From assembly GCA_002360455.1 (NCBI GenBank), contig DEQQ01000086.1:1-64000 (forward strand): a DNA stretch of 64,000 nucleotides, written 5' to 3'. Origin of the DNA: Saprospiraceae bacterium UBA3362. Lineage in GTDB: Bacteria; Bacteroidota; Bacteroidia; Chitinophagales; Saprospiraceae. The notes below the pieces were generated by a model. The model worked only from the letters and a program-made list of their open reading frames with translations, ran no database searches and was not told the origin of the DNA. The position numbers and the translations under genes were made by a program. Shown here one piece after another: positions 7,164-15,855 of the stretch (positions within the stretch are counted from its first letter, which is position 1; each line of letters begins with the position of its first letter).

Positions 7164-8318
7164 ATGATGGATGTAAAGAAAAGACTTTCCCTGATTATCA
7201 TTGTACTGGTTAATATTGCTTTCTTTATAAAATATTTAGAACGCAGTACTCCTTATTATATTCCCTTGGCTGTCCTTTATGCCATCCTATATCTTCCATT
7301 GTACTCTTGTAGAAATGCTGTTAGATCAAGTGAATGGCTTAATAAAACAATTAGCCTTGGGCTGATTTTAGCTTATTTTGTTTTCTCGGTATTTCTATTT
7401 TATAAAATTCCACAAGAGTCTTTGAATGTTGACAGATACAGTGTAATAAGCTCATTTTGGGAATGCTTTTTTAAGGCAGAATATGTTTATTCTGCCAAGT
7501 CTCATTTAGGCAATTTGCCGGGCCCCATGCCTTTTTATTTTATACTGGCACTTCCCTTTTACCTGACCGGAGAGTTGGGTTATTTTTCATTGTGCGGTTT
7601 ATTGGTTTTTGCTTTACTTTTATACTATTCGAGAGTTGACTCCAAGGCTCAGCTTTCCGGAATCTTGCTGTTGGTCTCATCGGCTTTTTATCTGTGGGAA
7701 GTAATTGCAAGGAGTAATCTTTTTCTCAACAGCAGCTTGATTTTATTTTCGATTGTGTTTTTCATGGCTTCGTTGGAATGGAAGAGACAATATCATATTC
7801 TATTGCAGGGCATAGTTATAGGACTCCTTTTGTCTACAAGGAATGTATTGATCATACCCTATATTGTGTTGTTTCTTTACAGTTTCAAGAACCATATTTA
7901 TAAGTTATTGGATTTTATAAAAATTGGTTTGGTCGCAGCGCTTGCATTTTGCCTGACCTTTATTCCATTTGTACTCAACCATTTTAGTGCATTTTTAGAA
8001 GTCAATCCATTCATTATCCAATCTTCTTTTTTAATGCCGACCGAATTAAGTTTAGTATGCATTGGAATCACTTTTAGTTCATATTATTTCGTAAGAAAAA
8101 TGGACGATGTTTACTTTTATGGCGGTATTTTTTTATTTCTATGCATTTTTGTCTATTTTTTATATCAGTGTATAGTTCATGGATTTCAGTCTGCATTTTT
8201 TGGAAGCAGGGCAGACATTTCTTATTTTATTTTATGCACCCCATTTCTTTTGTTTTTCTTATTAAATGAGCAAAAGGGGAGCGCCGAAAAAAAGAATAGG
8301 CCTGATGAAATTGCATAA
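7164..8318 (+). CDS. Polytopic membrane protein, GT-C glycosyltransferase-like
   Basis: The 384-residue product has about ten predicted transmembrane helices spread over its whole length and a charged C-terminal tail (EQKGSAEKKNRPDE). Between the third and fourth helix lies a periplasmic loop with DRYSVISSFWE and LGNLPGPMPFYF. An acidic residue early in the first large loop and a Pro-rich stretch before the next helix are features of GT-C family enzymes (ArnT/PMT and DUF2029-like), which use lipid-linked sugars. No close family match can be claimed. No neighbouring sugar gene supports it. ATG 7164 or ATG 7167 can be the start. Confidence 0.65.
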   Translation: MMDVKKRLSLIIIVLVNIAFFIKYLERSTPYYIPLAVLYAILYLPLYSCRNAVRSSEWLNKTISLGLILAYFVFSVFLFYKIPQESLNVDRYSVISSFWECFFKAEYVYSAKSHLGNLPGPMPFYFILALPFYLTGELGYFSLCGLLVFALLLYYSRVDSKAQLSGILLLVSSAFYLWEVIARSNLFLNSSLILFSIVFFMASLEWKRQYHILLQGIVIGLLLSTRNVLIIPYIVLFLYSFKNHIYKLLDFIKIGLVAALAFCLTFIPFVLNHFSAFLEVNPFIIQSSFLMPTELSLVCIGITFSSYYFVRKMDDVYFYGGIFLFLCIFVYFLYQCIVHGFQSAFFGSRADISYFILCTPFLLFFLLNEQKGSAEKKNRPDEIA

Positions 8319-8495
8319 CTAATATCGCTGAGCAAACAGGCCAGTGAATGGAGAGTACTTCAATATTATTCTTGCCTTGAGCTTGGTGACTTTCTTGCAG
8401 AACTGCTCTTTAGAAAGGAATGACAGATTTCCTATTTTGAATTATTCAGACCACGCCCGTCGTTTTCTATTGGGTTATAACTGGAGTTAGAGTTT

Positions 8496-8587
8496 GCGTA
8501 AGCCGGCCGTAGGGCTTGGTCACTGAAAGTGACGGAACGAAGTGAACCCCGCAGGACGGCGACCTCTCATGCAATGAGAGGGTACGC
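8496..8587 (+). repeat. Structured intergenic repeat, copy A (upstream of nuoA)
   Basis: Outer stem GCGTA (8496-8500) / TACGC (8583-8587). First hairpin GTCAC-TGAAA-GTGAC (8519-8533). Conserved core CGGAACGAAGTGAACCCCG. Second hairpin CCTCTCAT-GCA-ATGAGAGG (8563-8581). The core is shared with copies B, C and D while the stem sequences differ but stay complementary. It lies 80 bases before nuoA, in the same orientation. Bases 8319-8495 before it hold nothing I can identify. Confidence 0.75.
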
Positions 8588-8667
8588 CCCAATTCATTTT
8601 CTTTACTCTTCTCCCATTATATTCCATTTAGCTCGTATATTTACCACTCAATTGGTGATGTTTTATC

Positions 8668-9054
8668 ATGGAAAATCAGTTTATCCCTTACAACTATCTG
8701 CCCATTCTGCTTCAGTTTTCTGTTGCTCTTGGCTTCGTTGTTGTTACATTGGTTGCTACACATCTGTTGGGTCCCAAGGCTAAGGGCAAGCGCAAGGATG
8801 CCAGCTTCGAGTGTGGACTGGATAGTGTGGGCAATGCCCGCAATCCATTTTCGGTCAAGTACTTTATGACCGCTATTTTGTTTGTCCTTTTTGATGTGGA
8901 GATCATTTTTATGTATCCCTGGGCGGTGAACTATAAGAAGCTTGGATGGTTTGGATTTTGGGAGATGCTTATTTTTTTGACGCTGCTTATGGCGGGGTTT
9001 TATTATGTGATCAGAAAAGGGGTGTTGATTTGGGAAGAAAAATACAAGGATTAA
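8668..9054 (+). CDS. nuoA: NADH-quinone oxidoreductase subunit A
   Basis: NuoA is a small membrane subunit of respiratory complex I, located at the junction of the peripheral and membrane arms. The 128-residue protein has three transmembrane helices (about 13-33, 70-92, 97-117) and the family's conserved loop with the redox-sensitive ECGLDSVG cysteine and NPFSVKYF, followed by LFDVEIIFMYPWA, whose acidic residues are characteristic. Length is normal. nuoB follows after 4 bases, showing an operon. Structured repeat copy A lies just upstream. Confidence 0.96.
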   Translation: MENQFIPYNYLPILLQFSVALGFVVVTLVATHLLGPKAKGKRKDASFECGLDSVGNARNPFSVKYFMTAILFVLFDVEIIFMYPWAVNYKKLGWFGFWEMLIFLTLLMAGFYYVIRKGVLIWEEKYKD

Positions 9055-9058
9055 TCGT

Positions 9059-9604
9059 ATGAGCAATTCAATAACAATGGCCGAGGCTCCTCCGGGGCAG
9101 GCAGGACCGGGATTTTTTGCCACAAGACTTGATGCTGTGGTCGGATTAGCAAGAAAAAACAGCATTTGGCCTCTGCCTTTTGCTACCTCTTGCTGCGGAA
9201 TTGAGTTTATGTCCACCATGTCTTCGCATTATGACCTGGCGCGATTTGGCTCTGAGAGACTCAGTTTTACTCCCAGACAGTCAGATCTGTTGATGGTGAT
9301 GGGAACCATAGCAAAGAAAATGGGCCCTGTGCTCAGACAGGTTTATGAACAAATGGCCGAGCCCAAATGGGTTATTGCCGTTGGTGCCTGTGCGTCCAGC
9401 GGTGGTATTTTTGACACTTATTCTGTATTGCAGGGCATTGATCGAATTATTCCTGTGGATGTTTATGTACCGGGATGCCCACCACGACCGGAACAAATCA
9501 TAGAAGGAGTGATGAGAATTCAAGATTTGATATCCAACGAGAGCCTAAGAAGGAGACACAGCGAAGAATACAAGGAATTGATGGCAAAATACATGGTCAA
9601 GTAA
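9059..9604 (+). CDS. nuoB: NADH-quinone oxidoreductase subunit B
   Basis: NuoB carries the terminal [4Fe-4S] cluster N2 that passes electrons to quinone in complex I. The 181-residue protein shows the expected ligands: the tandem cysteines in TSCCGIEFM (about 44-45), the Cys in VGACASSGG (about 110) and the Cys in PGCPPRPE (about 140). Length and motifs are standard for the peripheral-arm subunit. It starts 4 bases after nuoA, and its TAA overlaps the ATG of nuoC. Confidence 0.97.
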   Translation: MSNSITMAEAPPGQAGPGFFATRLDAVVGLARKNSIWPLPFATSCCGIEFMSTMSSHYDLARFGSERLSFTPRQSDLLMVMGTIAKKMGPVLRQVYEQMAEPKWVIAVGACASSGGIFDTYSVLQGIDRIIPVDVYVPGCPPRPEQIIEGVMRIQDLISNESLRRRHSEEYKELMAKYMVK

Positions 9605-10110
9605 TGGCAGGCATGAATCAAGAACAACTTACAACATTCTTACAACAAGAATTTCCGGATGTGTGTACAGCTTGTCCGGAGCAGAGCAATATACCCTGTT
9701 TTGAGATTCCCGTAAACCAGCTCTATCGCGTCTTGAGCGGACTGTTTAAGCATCAGGAGCAGGCCTATACTTTTCTCACCGATCTCTGCGGAGTTCATTA
9801 TCCTGAGGCCAAGGGGAGAGAGCTTGCAGTGGTCTATCATCTTCACAATCTTAAGTCCAATTCCAGGCTCAAGCTCAAGGTCTTTTGTTCTATAGACAAA
9901 CCTGAGATTCCGAGCATCACAGGCATTTTTGCCGGCGCAAACTGGATGGAGCGCGAGACCTATGATTTTTATGGAATTCGATTTTTGGGACATCCGGATC
10001 TTAGAAGAATTCTCAATATGGATGAGATGGTGGCATTCCCCCTGCGCAAAGAATATCCACTGGAGGATCCTACCAGAGAAGACAAGGCAGATTTTCACTT
10101 CGGAAGATAA
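9604..10110 (+). CDS. nuoC: NADH-quinone oxidoreductase subunit C (30 kDa)
   Basis: NuoC is a peripheral-arm subunit of complex I. The 168-residue product has the 30-kDa family signature WMERETYDFYGIRFLGHPDL followed by RRILNMDEM and FPLRKEYPLED near the C-terminus. The frame is open far into nuoB, but ATG 9604, which overlaps the nuoB stop as TAATG, is chosen; ATG 9613 is possible. The protein is complete, yet no nuoD, E, F or later subunit follows: the next sequence is repeat copy B and then ribA. The remaining subunits must be elsewhere. Confidence 0.95.
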   Translation: MAGMNQEQLTTFLQQEFPDVCTACPEQSNIPCFEIPVNQLYRVLSGLFKHQEQAYTFLTDLCGVHYPEAKGRELAVVYHLHNLKSNSRLKLKVFCSIDKPEIPSITGIFAGANWMERETYDFYGIRFLGHPDLRRILNMDEMVAFPLRKEYPLEDPTREDKADFHFGR

Positions 10111-10160
10111 ACCCATTTTCGTCAAGATTAAACCAATGGTTGATTCATGTTAGGTTTAGG

Positions 10161-10267
10161 CTGTGCCCCTGCCTTTCAGTCAGGGTCGGGCTTATTGCGG
10201 GGTTCGCTGTCGCTCCGTGCTTCGCACCTGTACGAATTCTTCGTACAGCCCTCCATATCCCTCACAG
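10161..10267 (-). repeat. Structured intergenic repeat, copy B (between nuoC and ribA)
   Basis: In minus-strand reading: outer stem CTGTG / CACAG, hairpin CTGTACGAA-GAA-TTCGTACAG, small hairpin GTGC-GAA-GCAC, core CGGAGCGACAGCGAACCCCG, then CCCTGACTGAAAGGCAGGG. The order of elements equals copies A, C and D. It is inverted relative to copy A, so nuoABC is bracketed by inverted copies. Confidence 0.75.
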
Positions 10268-10321
10268 ATTGCCCTCCGAATTGAACCTTTTAGCCTATCT
10301 TTAGTTTTTGCCATATCAGAA

Positions 10322-10906
10322 ATGCAGAAGAAAACGGAATCTATAGTTCATGCTCATTTGCCAACTCAGTTTGGCACCTTTACAGTCTATAGCCATCAAC
10401 AAAGCAATGAGTCATTGCCTACTCTTGTGATGCTCAAACCCTGGGAAGAACAGGTACCATTGGTACGAATCCATTCCGAATGTCTCACCGGAGATGCTTT
10501 GGGCTCCATGAGATGCGACTGCGGCTTTCAGCTGCAAGAATCCCTCCGATTGATTCAAGAAGAGGGTGGACTTTTGATCTATCTGAGACAGGAGGGAAGA
10601 GGGATAGGATTGCATGAAAAAATACAGGCCTACCGGCTCCAAGATCAAGGTCTGGATACCGTGGAGGCCAACCTCCGATTGGGACATCCTGCAGATCAAA
10701 GAAACTATAAGGAGGCAGCTCAGATTCTGAGACATTATGGCATCCATAAGGCAAGACTTCTTACCAATAATCCGGAAAAACTAAGTCAGCTGGAGCAAGA
10801 AGGTATTCAGATCACAGAGCGCATTCCTTTGGTAAAAGCTATGGACGAATTCAACGAAAAATACCTTCAGACCAAAAAAGAAAAATTCGGCCATTATTAT
10901 GACTAA
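10322..10906 (+). CDS. ribA: GTP cyclohydrolase II
   Basis: RibA opens the GTP imidazole ring, the first step of riboflavin synthesis. The 194-residue protein has the zinc-binding motif SECLTGDALGSMRCDCG (three cysteines), the LRQEGRGIGL loop with the catalytic Arg, and DTVEANLRLGHPADQR, all standard. The frame is open upstream into repeat copy B, so ATG 10322 is chosen; residue counts fit the stand-alone enzyme. No DHBP synthase (RibB) domain is fused. The gene overlaps mazG by 8 bases. No FMN riboswitch-like structure is seen upstream. Confidence 0.95.
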   Translation: MQKKTESIVHAHLPTQFGTFTVYSHQQSNESLPTLVMLKPWEEQVPLVRIHSECLTGDALGSMRCDCGFQLQESLRLIQEEGGLLIYLRQEGRGIGLHEKIQAYRLQDQGLDTVEANLRLGHPADQRNYKEAAQILRHYGIHKARLLTNNPEKLSQLEQEGIQITERIPLVKAMDEFNEKYLQTKKEKFGHYYD

Positions 10907-11681
10907 TCATCATCTGGCCAAAGAAAAATTCGGAGAGCTGCTCCGGGTCATGGATGAGCTGAGAGAGCAGTGTCCGTGGGATAAAAAACAAACTATAGAT
11001 TCTCTCAGATCTCTCACCATAGAAGAGTGCTACGAGCTTACAGACGCCATAATAAAACAGGATTTTACCGGAATTGCAGAAGAACTGGGAGACCTCCAAC
11101 TGCACATTCTGTTTTATGCCAGAATAGCCTCAGAGCAAGCTTATTTTTCTATGGCAGAAGTTTTGGAGCAGATTATCGCCAAGCTAAAAAGAAGACATCC
11201 TCATATTTATGGAGACCTTAAGCTGGAAACAGAAGAGGAGGTTCGCAAAAATTGGGAGGCGATCAAACTGTCAGAAAAAAAAGAACGCAAGGGTTTGTTG
11301 TCAGGAGTGCCCCATTCCTTGCCTGCAGTGGTCAAAGCCTTTAGAATGCAACAAAAAGCAGCTCAAGTAGGATTTGAGTGGACGAACAAAGAGCAGGTGT
11401 GGGATAAAGTAATGGAAGAAATGAACGAACTGCAACAAGCTACAACACAGAGCCAAGAAGCTATGGAGGAAGAGTTGGGCGATCTGCTTTTTGCTTTGAT
11501 CAACTATTCAAGATTTTTGCATGTAGATCCTGAACTGGCTCTCGAAAAAACCAATCGAAAATTTAAAACCAGATTTGAATTTATCGAAAACCATGCGACC
11601 AAATCATTGAGCGAGATGAGCTTGGAAGAAATGGAGGAATTATGGCAAAAAGCTAAAAAAACAGAAGCCCGAAAAAACTAA
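10899..11681 (+). CDS. mazG: Nucleoside triphosphate pyrophosphohydrolase MazG
   Basis: MazG hydrolyses NTPs to NMP and pyrophosphate, acting in nucleotide pool cleaning and stringent-response tuning. The 260-residue protein has the tandem MazG fold. The first domain has CPWDKKQT, EECYEL and the metal-binding EELGDLQLHILF (about 61-72). The second has EELGDLLFALINYSRF (about 188-203). Length is typical. The ATG lies within the last codons of ribA, so the two are co-transcribed. Confidence 0.94.
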   Translation: MTNHHLAKEKFGELLRVMDELREQCPWDKKQTIDSLRSLTIEECYELTDAIIKQDFTGIAEELGDLQLHILFYARIASEQAYFSMAEVLEQIIAKLKRRHPHIYGDLKLETEEEVRKNWEAIKLSEKKERKGLLSGVPHSLPAVVKAFRMQQKAAQVGFEWTNKEQVWDKVMEEMNELQQATTQSQEAMEEELGDLLFALINYSRFLHVDPELALEKTNRKFKTRFEFIENHATKSLSEMSLEEMEELWQKAKKTEARKN

Positions 11682-11886
11682 AAAAATATTTTGCAGAAGA
11701 GCATAAGATATAGCGGACTTCACTTACTTTTGATCCTGCTTAGATCGGGAAGATAAAGTTCAGCAGAGGTCATTCCAAAAATCGGATCTCAACTCATCCC
11801 GATTCAACAGCAAGTTCCCCAGCGAGTAAAACCTAAATCACCGGATGATTTTTTATCCTGTGGTTTGAAATAAATTGAAGACTGTA

Positions 11887-11912
11887 AAGGCCACTGTAAA
11901 AGGTGGCTTTTT
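11887..11912 (+). terminator. Intrinsic terminator after ribA-mazG
   Basis: AAAGGCCAC-TGTAAAAG-GTGGCTTTTT forms a 5-bp GC-rich stem with an A/T extension and ends in a T-run. It is about 200 bases beyond the mazG stop. The remainder of 11682-12103 shows no gene and no other clear signal. Confidence 0.6.
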
Positions 11913-12103
11913 ACTTTGTGGACAGAGCTTGATTAAGTCATGGAGTAATGAATCCGCAAAACATTATTAGTTGCTCACAAAACAAGTCATGAGAACGTCA
12001 AGCAGCAAAAATTTAAACTAAAGGGTCTGTAAATAGGTGCGCTTATAAATGCGGATAAGCGGCTATCCAAATTTGCATAATCAATCTTTTAATTCTTCAA
12101 TTT

Positions 12104-12940
12104 ATGCTAAGAGTTTTATTTGTATTATTAGTGACAGTAATTGTCTACAGCAATCTTTATTCCATCTGCCTTCATGTTCCGGTGCATGTTTATTTTTCGG
12201 CAGCCTACAAGAAAAAATTTCCCGACTATAAGGATCGAGCCATTGCCCAATATCAATATTGCCAAAAAATATTGAATCAAAATCAACTCAACCATAAGTT
12301 TCAATTTGAGATATTTCCCACAGAGGATGCCCGAGGTGCATGGCTGGATTCGCCCCAGCTTAGTTCAGTATTAGGAGGATCCATCCAATATTTTAATTCG
12401 GGTTCGACTCCGGTGAATTTCATTCACACTATTTTTACGATTGCAGAAAATGAACCTGACTATATTTCAATGGTAGCTACATACTGTTTGTCAGTTCGAT
12501 CAATAGCAGTCTTGAATGCTCTCAAAGGAGATGTTCAATATGAAGGAATGTTATTGGTTCGTCAATTTCTTACTTACTTATTGGACTATTATGACTCCAA
12601 GCCCGGGTACTTATTGTCAAGAACTAATATTTCCGATACACTCTCCCCAACTTCAAAAACCCTATTCAATAACTACTTGGCAAAACACGAAACCTGCTTT
12701 GGAGATGGTGCGTTTTGCGATCCAATTTCTAAAACCGATGAGCATTCTTCAGACAATGGTGAGCTACAGATGAGCTGGCCCTACCTAATCAATTCGGACA
12801 GAAAGACCATTGTGTGCTATGATTTAACAGGCAGATCATTTTTAAAAACCAATGAGAGTCAGATTGACTTGTCCACCTTTCATGGATTGTTTTATTATTC
12901 TGTAGATGGTAAGAAATGCAATAAAATGTTCGTTCCTTAA
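12104..12940 (+). CDS. Secreted protein with T9SS-like C-terminal domain
   Basis: The 278-residue protein starts with a signal peptide (MLRVLFVLLVTVIVYSNLYS) and ends with a stretch resembling a T9SS sorting domain: VCYDLTGRSFLKTNESQIDL, then FHGLFYYSVDGKK and FVP. The segment VPVHVYFSAAYKKKF and the body up to residue 200 recall the N-terminal parts of secreted metallopeptidases of this phylum, but no HExxH motif exists, so it is either unrelated or inactive. The gene stands alone, convergent with the one at 13256-13807. Confidence 0.65.
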   Translation: MLRVLFVLLVTVIVYSNLYSICLHVPVHVYFSAAYKKKFPDYKDRAIAQYQYCQKILNQNQLNHKFQFEIFPTEDARGAWLDSPQLSSVLGGSIQYFNSGSTPVNFIHTIFTIAENEPDYISMVATYCLSVRSIAVLNALKGDVQYEGMLLVRQFLTYLLDYYDSKPGYLLSRTNISDTLSPTSKTLFNNYLAKHETCFGDGAFCDPISKTDEHSSDNGELQMSWPYLINSDRKTIVCYDLTGRSFLKTNESQIDLSTFHGLFYYSVDGKKCNKMFVP

Positions 12941-13146
12941 TCTATGGTTTGATGGTCATTTTTTTTGCATTTGACAATTCCAATTTAGCCGAAAAAAATA
13001 AGCTAAAGTTTATTTCAAACTTATCACAATTATAAAATTGATTTTATCTAAAGGCTTATCCAAATAATTGGATTGCATTTTTTATTTTCAGCTTGATAGA
13101 GCAAGAATCAGTATTAGAAAAAGCATTTTTATCTAATACTCCCTTG

Positions 13147-13187
13147 AGCAATTATACCCATTTAATTTAGGAAGGGGTATAATTGCT
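13147..13187. terminator. Perfect 13-bp hairpin between convergent genes
   Basis: AGCAATTATACCC pairs perfectly with GGGTATAATTGCT around a 15-base loop. It lies between the ends of convergent genes and may terminate transcription from either side, though the flanking T-run is poor. The rest of 12941-13255 contains no gene. Confidence 0.5.
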
Positions 13188-13255
13188 TGTTGTCTATGTT
13201 ATATAAAATAATAAGATAGATTATTGACTGCCTTAAAAGTCTTAAAACGTAATGT

Positions 13256-13807
13256 TTAAAATCTTCCAACCATGCTTAGACTAATCAAACTGCTGCTGTA
13301 GTCAAATCCGACCCTATTGATAGAGCTATTAGTTTTAGATTCAATGACTTCAATTGATGTAGAGATATACAGTGATGGAACAGACTCAATAGATATCGCA
13401 AATTTATTGTTTATGCTGTACATAAATCCAAATATATATCCAATTCTTGGATTGATGTTGATAGTTTCAAGTTTGCCGGAACCGGAAAATCCAAAACCTA
13501 AAGAGGGTTCCCATCCATGAACCATTGCAAAATTGTTTCCCAATGGTACACGATTTTCAAGTCCTAACCCAAAGTTGATAAAAAAATCATAGGCCGTAAG
13601 ATTGGCAATTTTATTTAACTCCAATTTTGCATTGCTCAATCTGAAACGACTGTACTGGGTTTCGGACTTTTGTTTTTTATATAATAAATCATATCCTGAA
13701 AAAGATCCAAGTCTAATTCCAATTTCCTTGGCCATAGTTTGACCATGCATGGAGTTAAAACAGAACATCAAACAAAATAAGGTTAAAAATATAATGAATT
13801 TGTACAT
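13256..13807 (-). CDS. Putative outer-membrane beta-barrel protein
   Basis: The 183-residue protein has a signal peptide ending near FNSMHGQ. It then shows alternating hydrophobic/polar strands with glycine-rich turns (LGFGFSGSG, INPRIGYIFGFMYS) and a C-terminal phenylalanine (SMVGRF), the pattern of small eight-stranded outer-membrane barrels. No specific family is recognised. GTG 13813 is two codons upstream of the chosen ATG 13807. Confidence 0.6.
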   Translation of the reverse strand: MYKFIIFLTLFCLMFCFNSMHGQTMAKEIGIRLGSFSGYDLLYKKQKSETQYSRFRLSNAKLELNKIANLTAYDFFINFGLGLENRVPLGNNFAMVHGWEPSLGFGFSGSGKLETININPRIGYIFGFMYSINNKFAISIESVPSLYISTSIEVIESKTNSSINRVGFDYSSSLISLSMVGRF

Positions 13808-13927
13808 TTTCACATTCCTAGTTTTAATATTGTTTTATAATAGGACAAATATAACATTTTTATTCCAAATAAGCTGACCGGAAACGCTATAAAATCTCCA
13901 AGCTCAAGAACTAATGGATTTCGCAGA

Positions 13928-14293
13928 TTACTTTTGTTCCTGTCTGACCAAAACCAGCTTATCTTGCTCTGTTATCATAAACCCTTCTTCAAAACAGAAA
14001 TGGTAAAGATTGCCTGCTTTGGTTTGGATGCTGTGCGTGTGATACATAAAATTGTACCCTTTTTGATGGAGTTGACTTTTTGACAAAACTGTTTTTCCTG
14101 TGGGATTGAGCGCTCTCAGTATTGATCTGTTTTTTAGTAAAGTTTTGCTAATCTCTTGTACAAGAGGAGAGATAGACTCTTTGTTGGACTGATGGAAAAC
14201 AGCTCTGCAATAGTCACTGCAGAATTTTTTGTCGGCTCTCCCAATGAGAACAGCGTCACAGACCTTACAATTTTTCTTTGGTTTGTGTATCAT
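13928..14293 (-). CDS. Small zinc-ribbon protein of unknown function
   Basis: The 121-residue protein begins with a zinc-ribbon of the form CKVCDAVLIGRADKKFCSDYC (residues 9-29; two CxxC/CxxxC pairs) followed by RAVFHQ, a pattern common in small conserved Bacteroidota proteins. The C-terminal half is mixed and ends in KLVLVRQEQK. It is divergent from ssb 200 bases away; whether it acts with DNA is inference. Confidence 0.7.
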   Translation of the reverse strand: MIHKPKKNCKVCDAVLIGRADKKFCSDYCRAVFHQSNKESISPLVQEISKTLLKNRSILRALNPTGKTVLSKSQLHQKGYNFMYHTHSIQTKAGNLYHFCFEEGFMITEQDKLVLVRQEQK

Positions 14294-14491
14294 AGTTGAG
14301 TTTATATCTTATGTGTTCAGATAAAAAAATGTTACCGATTTTGCTTAAAATATTGTACTCTAAACGAAATTTTACGGATAATTACGAATCTTTACGGAAG
14401 CACACGTAAGGGAGACGAGTCGGCCGGAATGCCCGTCATAGCTTTGTCCCATCAAATTATTTATTGTTTCACGTAATTAAATTTTAGTTTT

Positions 14492-14830
14492 ATGAATCTT
14501 TTAAAAAATTCTGTTCAGTTAATTGGTTTTTTAGGAAAAGATCCTGAATTTGTTCAACTTGAAAATGGGAAAAGAATCTCCAGGTGCTCGCTTGCTACCA
14601 ATGAGTCCACAGGCAGTGATAAAGAAAAGCCTCAAACTCAGTGGCACAATCTGGTGGCTTGGGATGGGAAAGCAGATTTTATCAGCAAGTATCTTAAAAA
14701 AGGTCAGGAGGTTGCTGTACAGGGAAGACTTAGTCACAGATCTTACCAGGCAAAAGATGGCCAAACCAAGTATATTACAGAGATAATCATCAATGAAATT
14801 TTACCATTGGGAAAAACGGCGACTGTTTAG
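14492..14830 (+). CDS. ssb: Single-stranded DNA-binding protein, short form
   Basis: The 112-residue protein has the OB fold of SSB: NSVQLIGFLGKDPEF at the start, then RCSLATNES, WHNLVAWDGKADFISKYLKK, GQEVAVQGRLSHRSY and TEIIINEILPLG. It covers single-stranded DNA in replication, repair or recombination. It stops directly after the OB fold and lacks the acidic C-terminal tip (DDxxPF-type) through which a housekeeping SSB recruits partners. It is therefore probably a second SSB. Confidence 0.9.
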   Translation: MNLLKNSVQLIGFLGKDPEFVQLENGKRISRCSLATNESTGSDKEKPQTQWHNLVAWDGKADFISKYLKKGQEVAVQGRLSHRSYQAKDGQTKYITEIIINEILPLGKTATV

Positions 14831-14975
14831 GAAATCGACCACAATGGTTTATTTTGATACATGCAGGGGTATGGGAATTTTAGATGGTGGTCATCTATAC
14901 AAATGTAAATCTTTGGGGAAAGGCTTTGCATTTAACAATGCAATAATCAATGTAATATTTTAGACGATTTGTAAA

Positions 14976-15029
14976 GGATCCAAGGTCGGACAGAAATGCT
15001 TGTTCCGGCATTGGATCTGTTTTGTTTTA
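14976..15029 (+). terminator. Intrinsic terminator of ssb
   Basis: GGATCCAA / TTGGATCT plus an inner GTCGGA / TTCCGG-like stem form a long hairpin (14976-15018) followed by GTTTTGTTTTAG. It lies 145 bases beyond the ssb stop. Apart from this hairpin the 14831-15175 interval contains only a doubtful 27-codon frame. Confidence 0.6.
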
Positions 15030-15175
15030 GCCTTGTTTATCAATCTAGCAGATGAAGAAGGCAATGAAAGAACTCATTTTTGAGGAATTGGAAAATAGGA
15101 TTGCAAAAAAAGATAAAAATTATTTTGAGATTTAAAGGGAAATAGTACTTTTGAAAGTCTAAACATTTCCGATTT

Positions 15176-15664
15176 ATGGTCCCAAGTATTTTCCGAAATT
15201 TATCTGAGAATGAATATGCTCAACTTATTGATGCTGTTCCTTTAATTTCCATTCTAATAGCAGGCTGCGACGGCGAAATTGACCTTAAAGAAAAGCAGTG
15301 GGCTGAAAAGATTACCGGCATAAGGACATATTCCCATTATTTTGAGGTCAAACCATTGTATCAAGATTTGGACAAGCAATTTACAGCAAAATTTGATCAA
15401 TTTGTCTCAGAATTGCCTATAGATGTTGCGGCAAGAAATAAAGAAATTTCAAATCGATTATCAGCCCTCAACAATATTTTTTCAAAACTTCCAATGAGCG
15501 TCTCCTCCAAGCTTTATAATTCATACCTGTCGTTGGCAGAACAAGTGGCGCGATCCTCAGGCGGATTTTTACGAATGATGGCTAAAAGTAGAGAGGAAAA
15601 TGAATGGGTTGGCTTGCCAATGCTTGACCCAATATTTTATGAAGAATTTGATGAAGAGGAATAA
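15176..15664 (+). CDS. TerB-like conserved protein
   Basis: The 162-residue soluble protein is helical and contains PLISILIAGCDGEIDLKEKQ (about 22-41), the acidic metal-binding-like turn of TerB/DUF533-type helical domains (I-A-x-x-D-G-x-I/V). The C-terminal VARSSGGFLRMMAKSREEN then ends in an acidic tail (EEFDEEE). TerB-like domains are linked to envelope stress and metal resistance, but no other ter gene is near. Function is unknown. Confidence 0.65.
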   Translation: MVPSIFRNLSENEYAQLIDAVPLISILIAGCDGEIDLKEKQWAEKITGIRTYSHYFEVKPLYQDLDKQFTAKFDQFVSELPIDVAARNKEISNRLSALNNIFSKLPMSVSSKLYNSYLSLAEQVARSSGGFLRMMAKSREENEWVGLPMLDPIFYEEFDEEE

Positions 15665-15855
15665 AACTTCTTCCACTGGATCTTGGTAGAAGTAGGGTTG
15701 GGGACAAAAGATACTAAGCCTTCTTGGTAGGACTCAAATCCGATACCCAGGCTAAAATTTCTCAATAATATACAAGCAAGCTAGGAATAAATAAAAATTA
15801 CTGGAATGTATTCCAAACGCTGTCGACTATGATAGTGGAATGACCTCAATACCTC

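Noticed and set aside
9475..9603. 43-codon upstream extension of nuoC
   Set aside because: It overlaps nuoB completely in another frame; the ATG overlapping the nuoB stop is the normal arrangement.
10163..10321. 53-codon upstream extension of ribA
   Set aside because: The sequence is repeat copy B and encodes no conserved RibA residues.
10268..10321. FMN riboswitch before ribA
   Set aside because: No conserved multi-helix FMN aptamer core is visible, and the gap to repeat copy B is only 54 bases.
15052..15135. 27-codon open frame upstream of the TerB-like gene
   Set aside because: Highly charged short peptide without recognisable start context; could be chance in AT-rich sequence.
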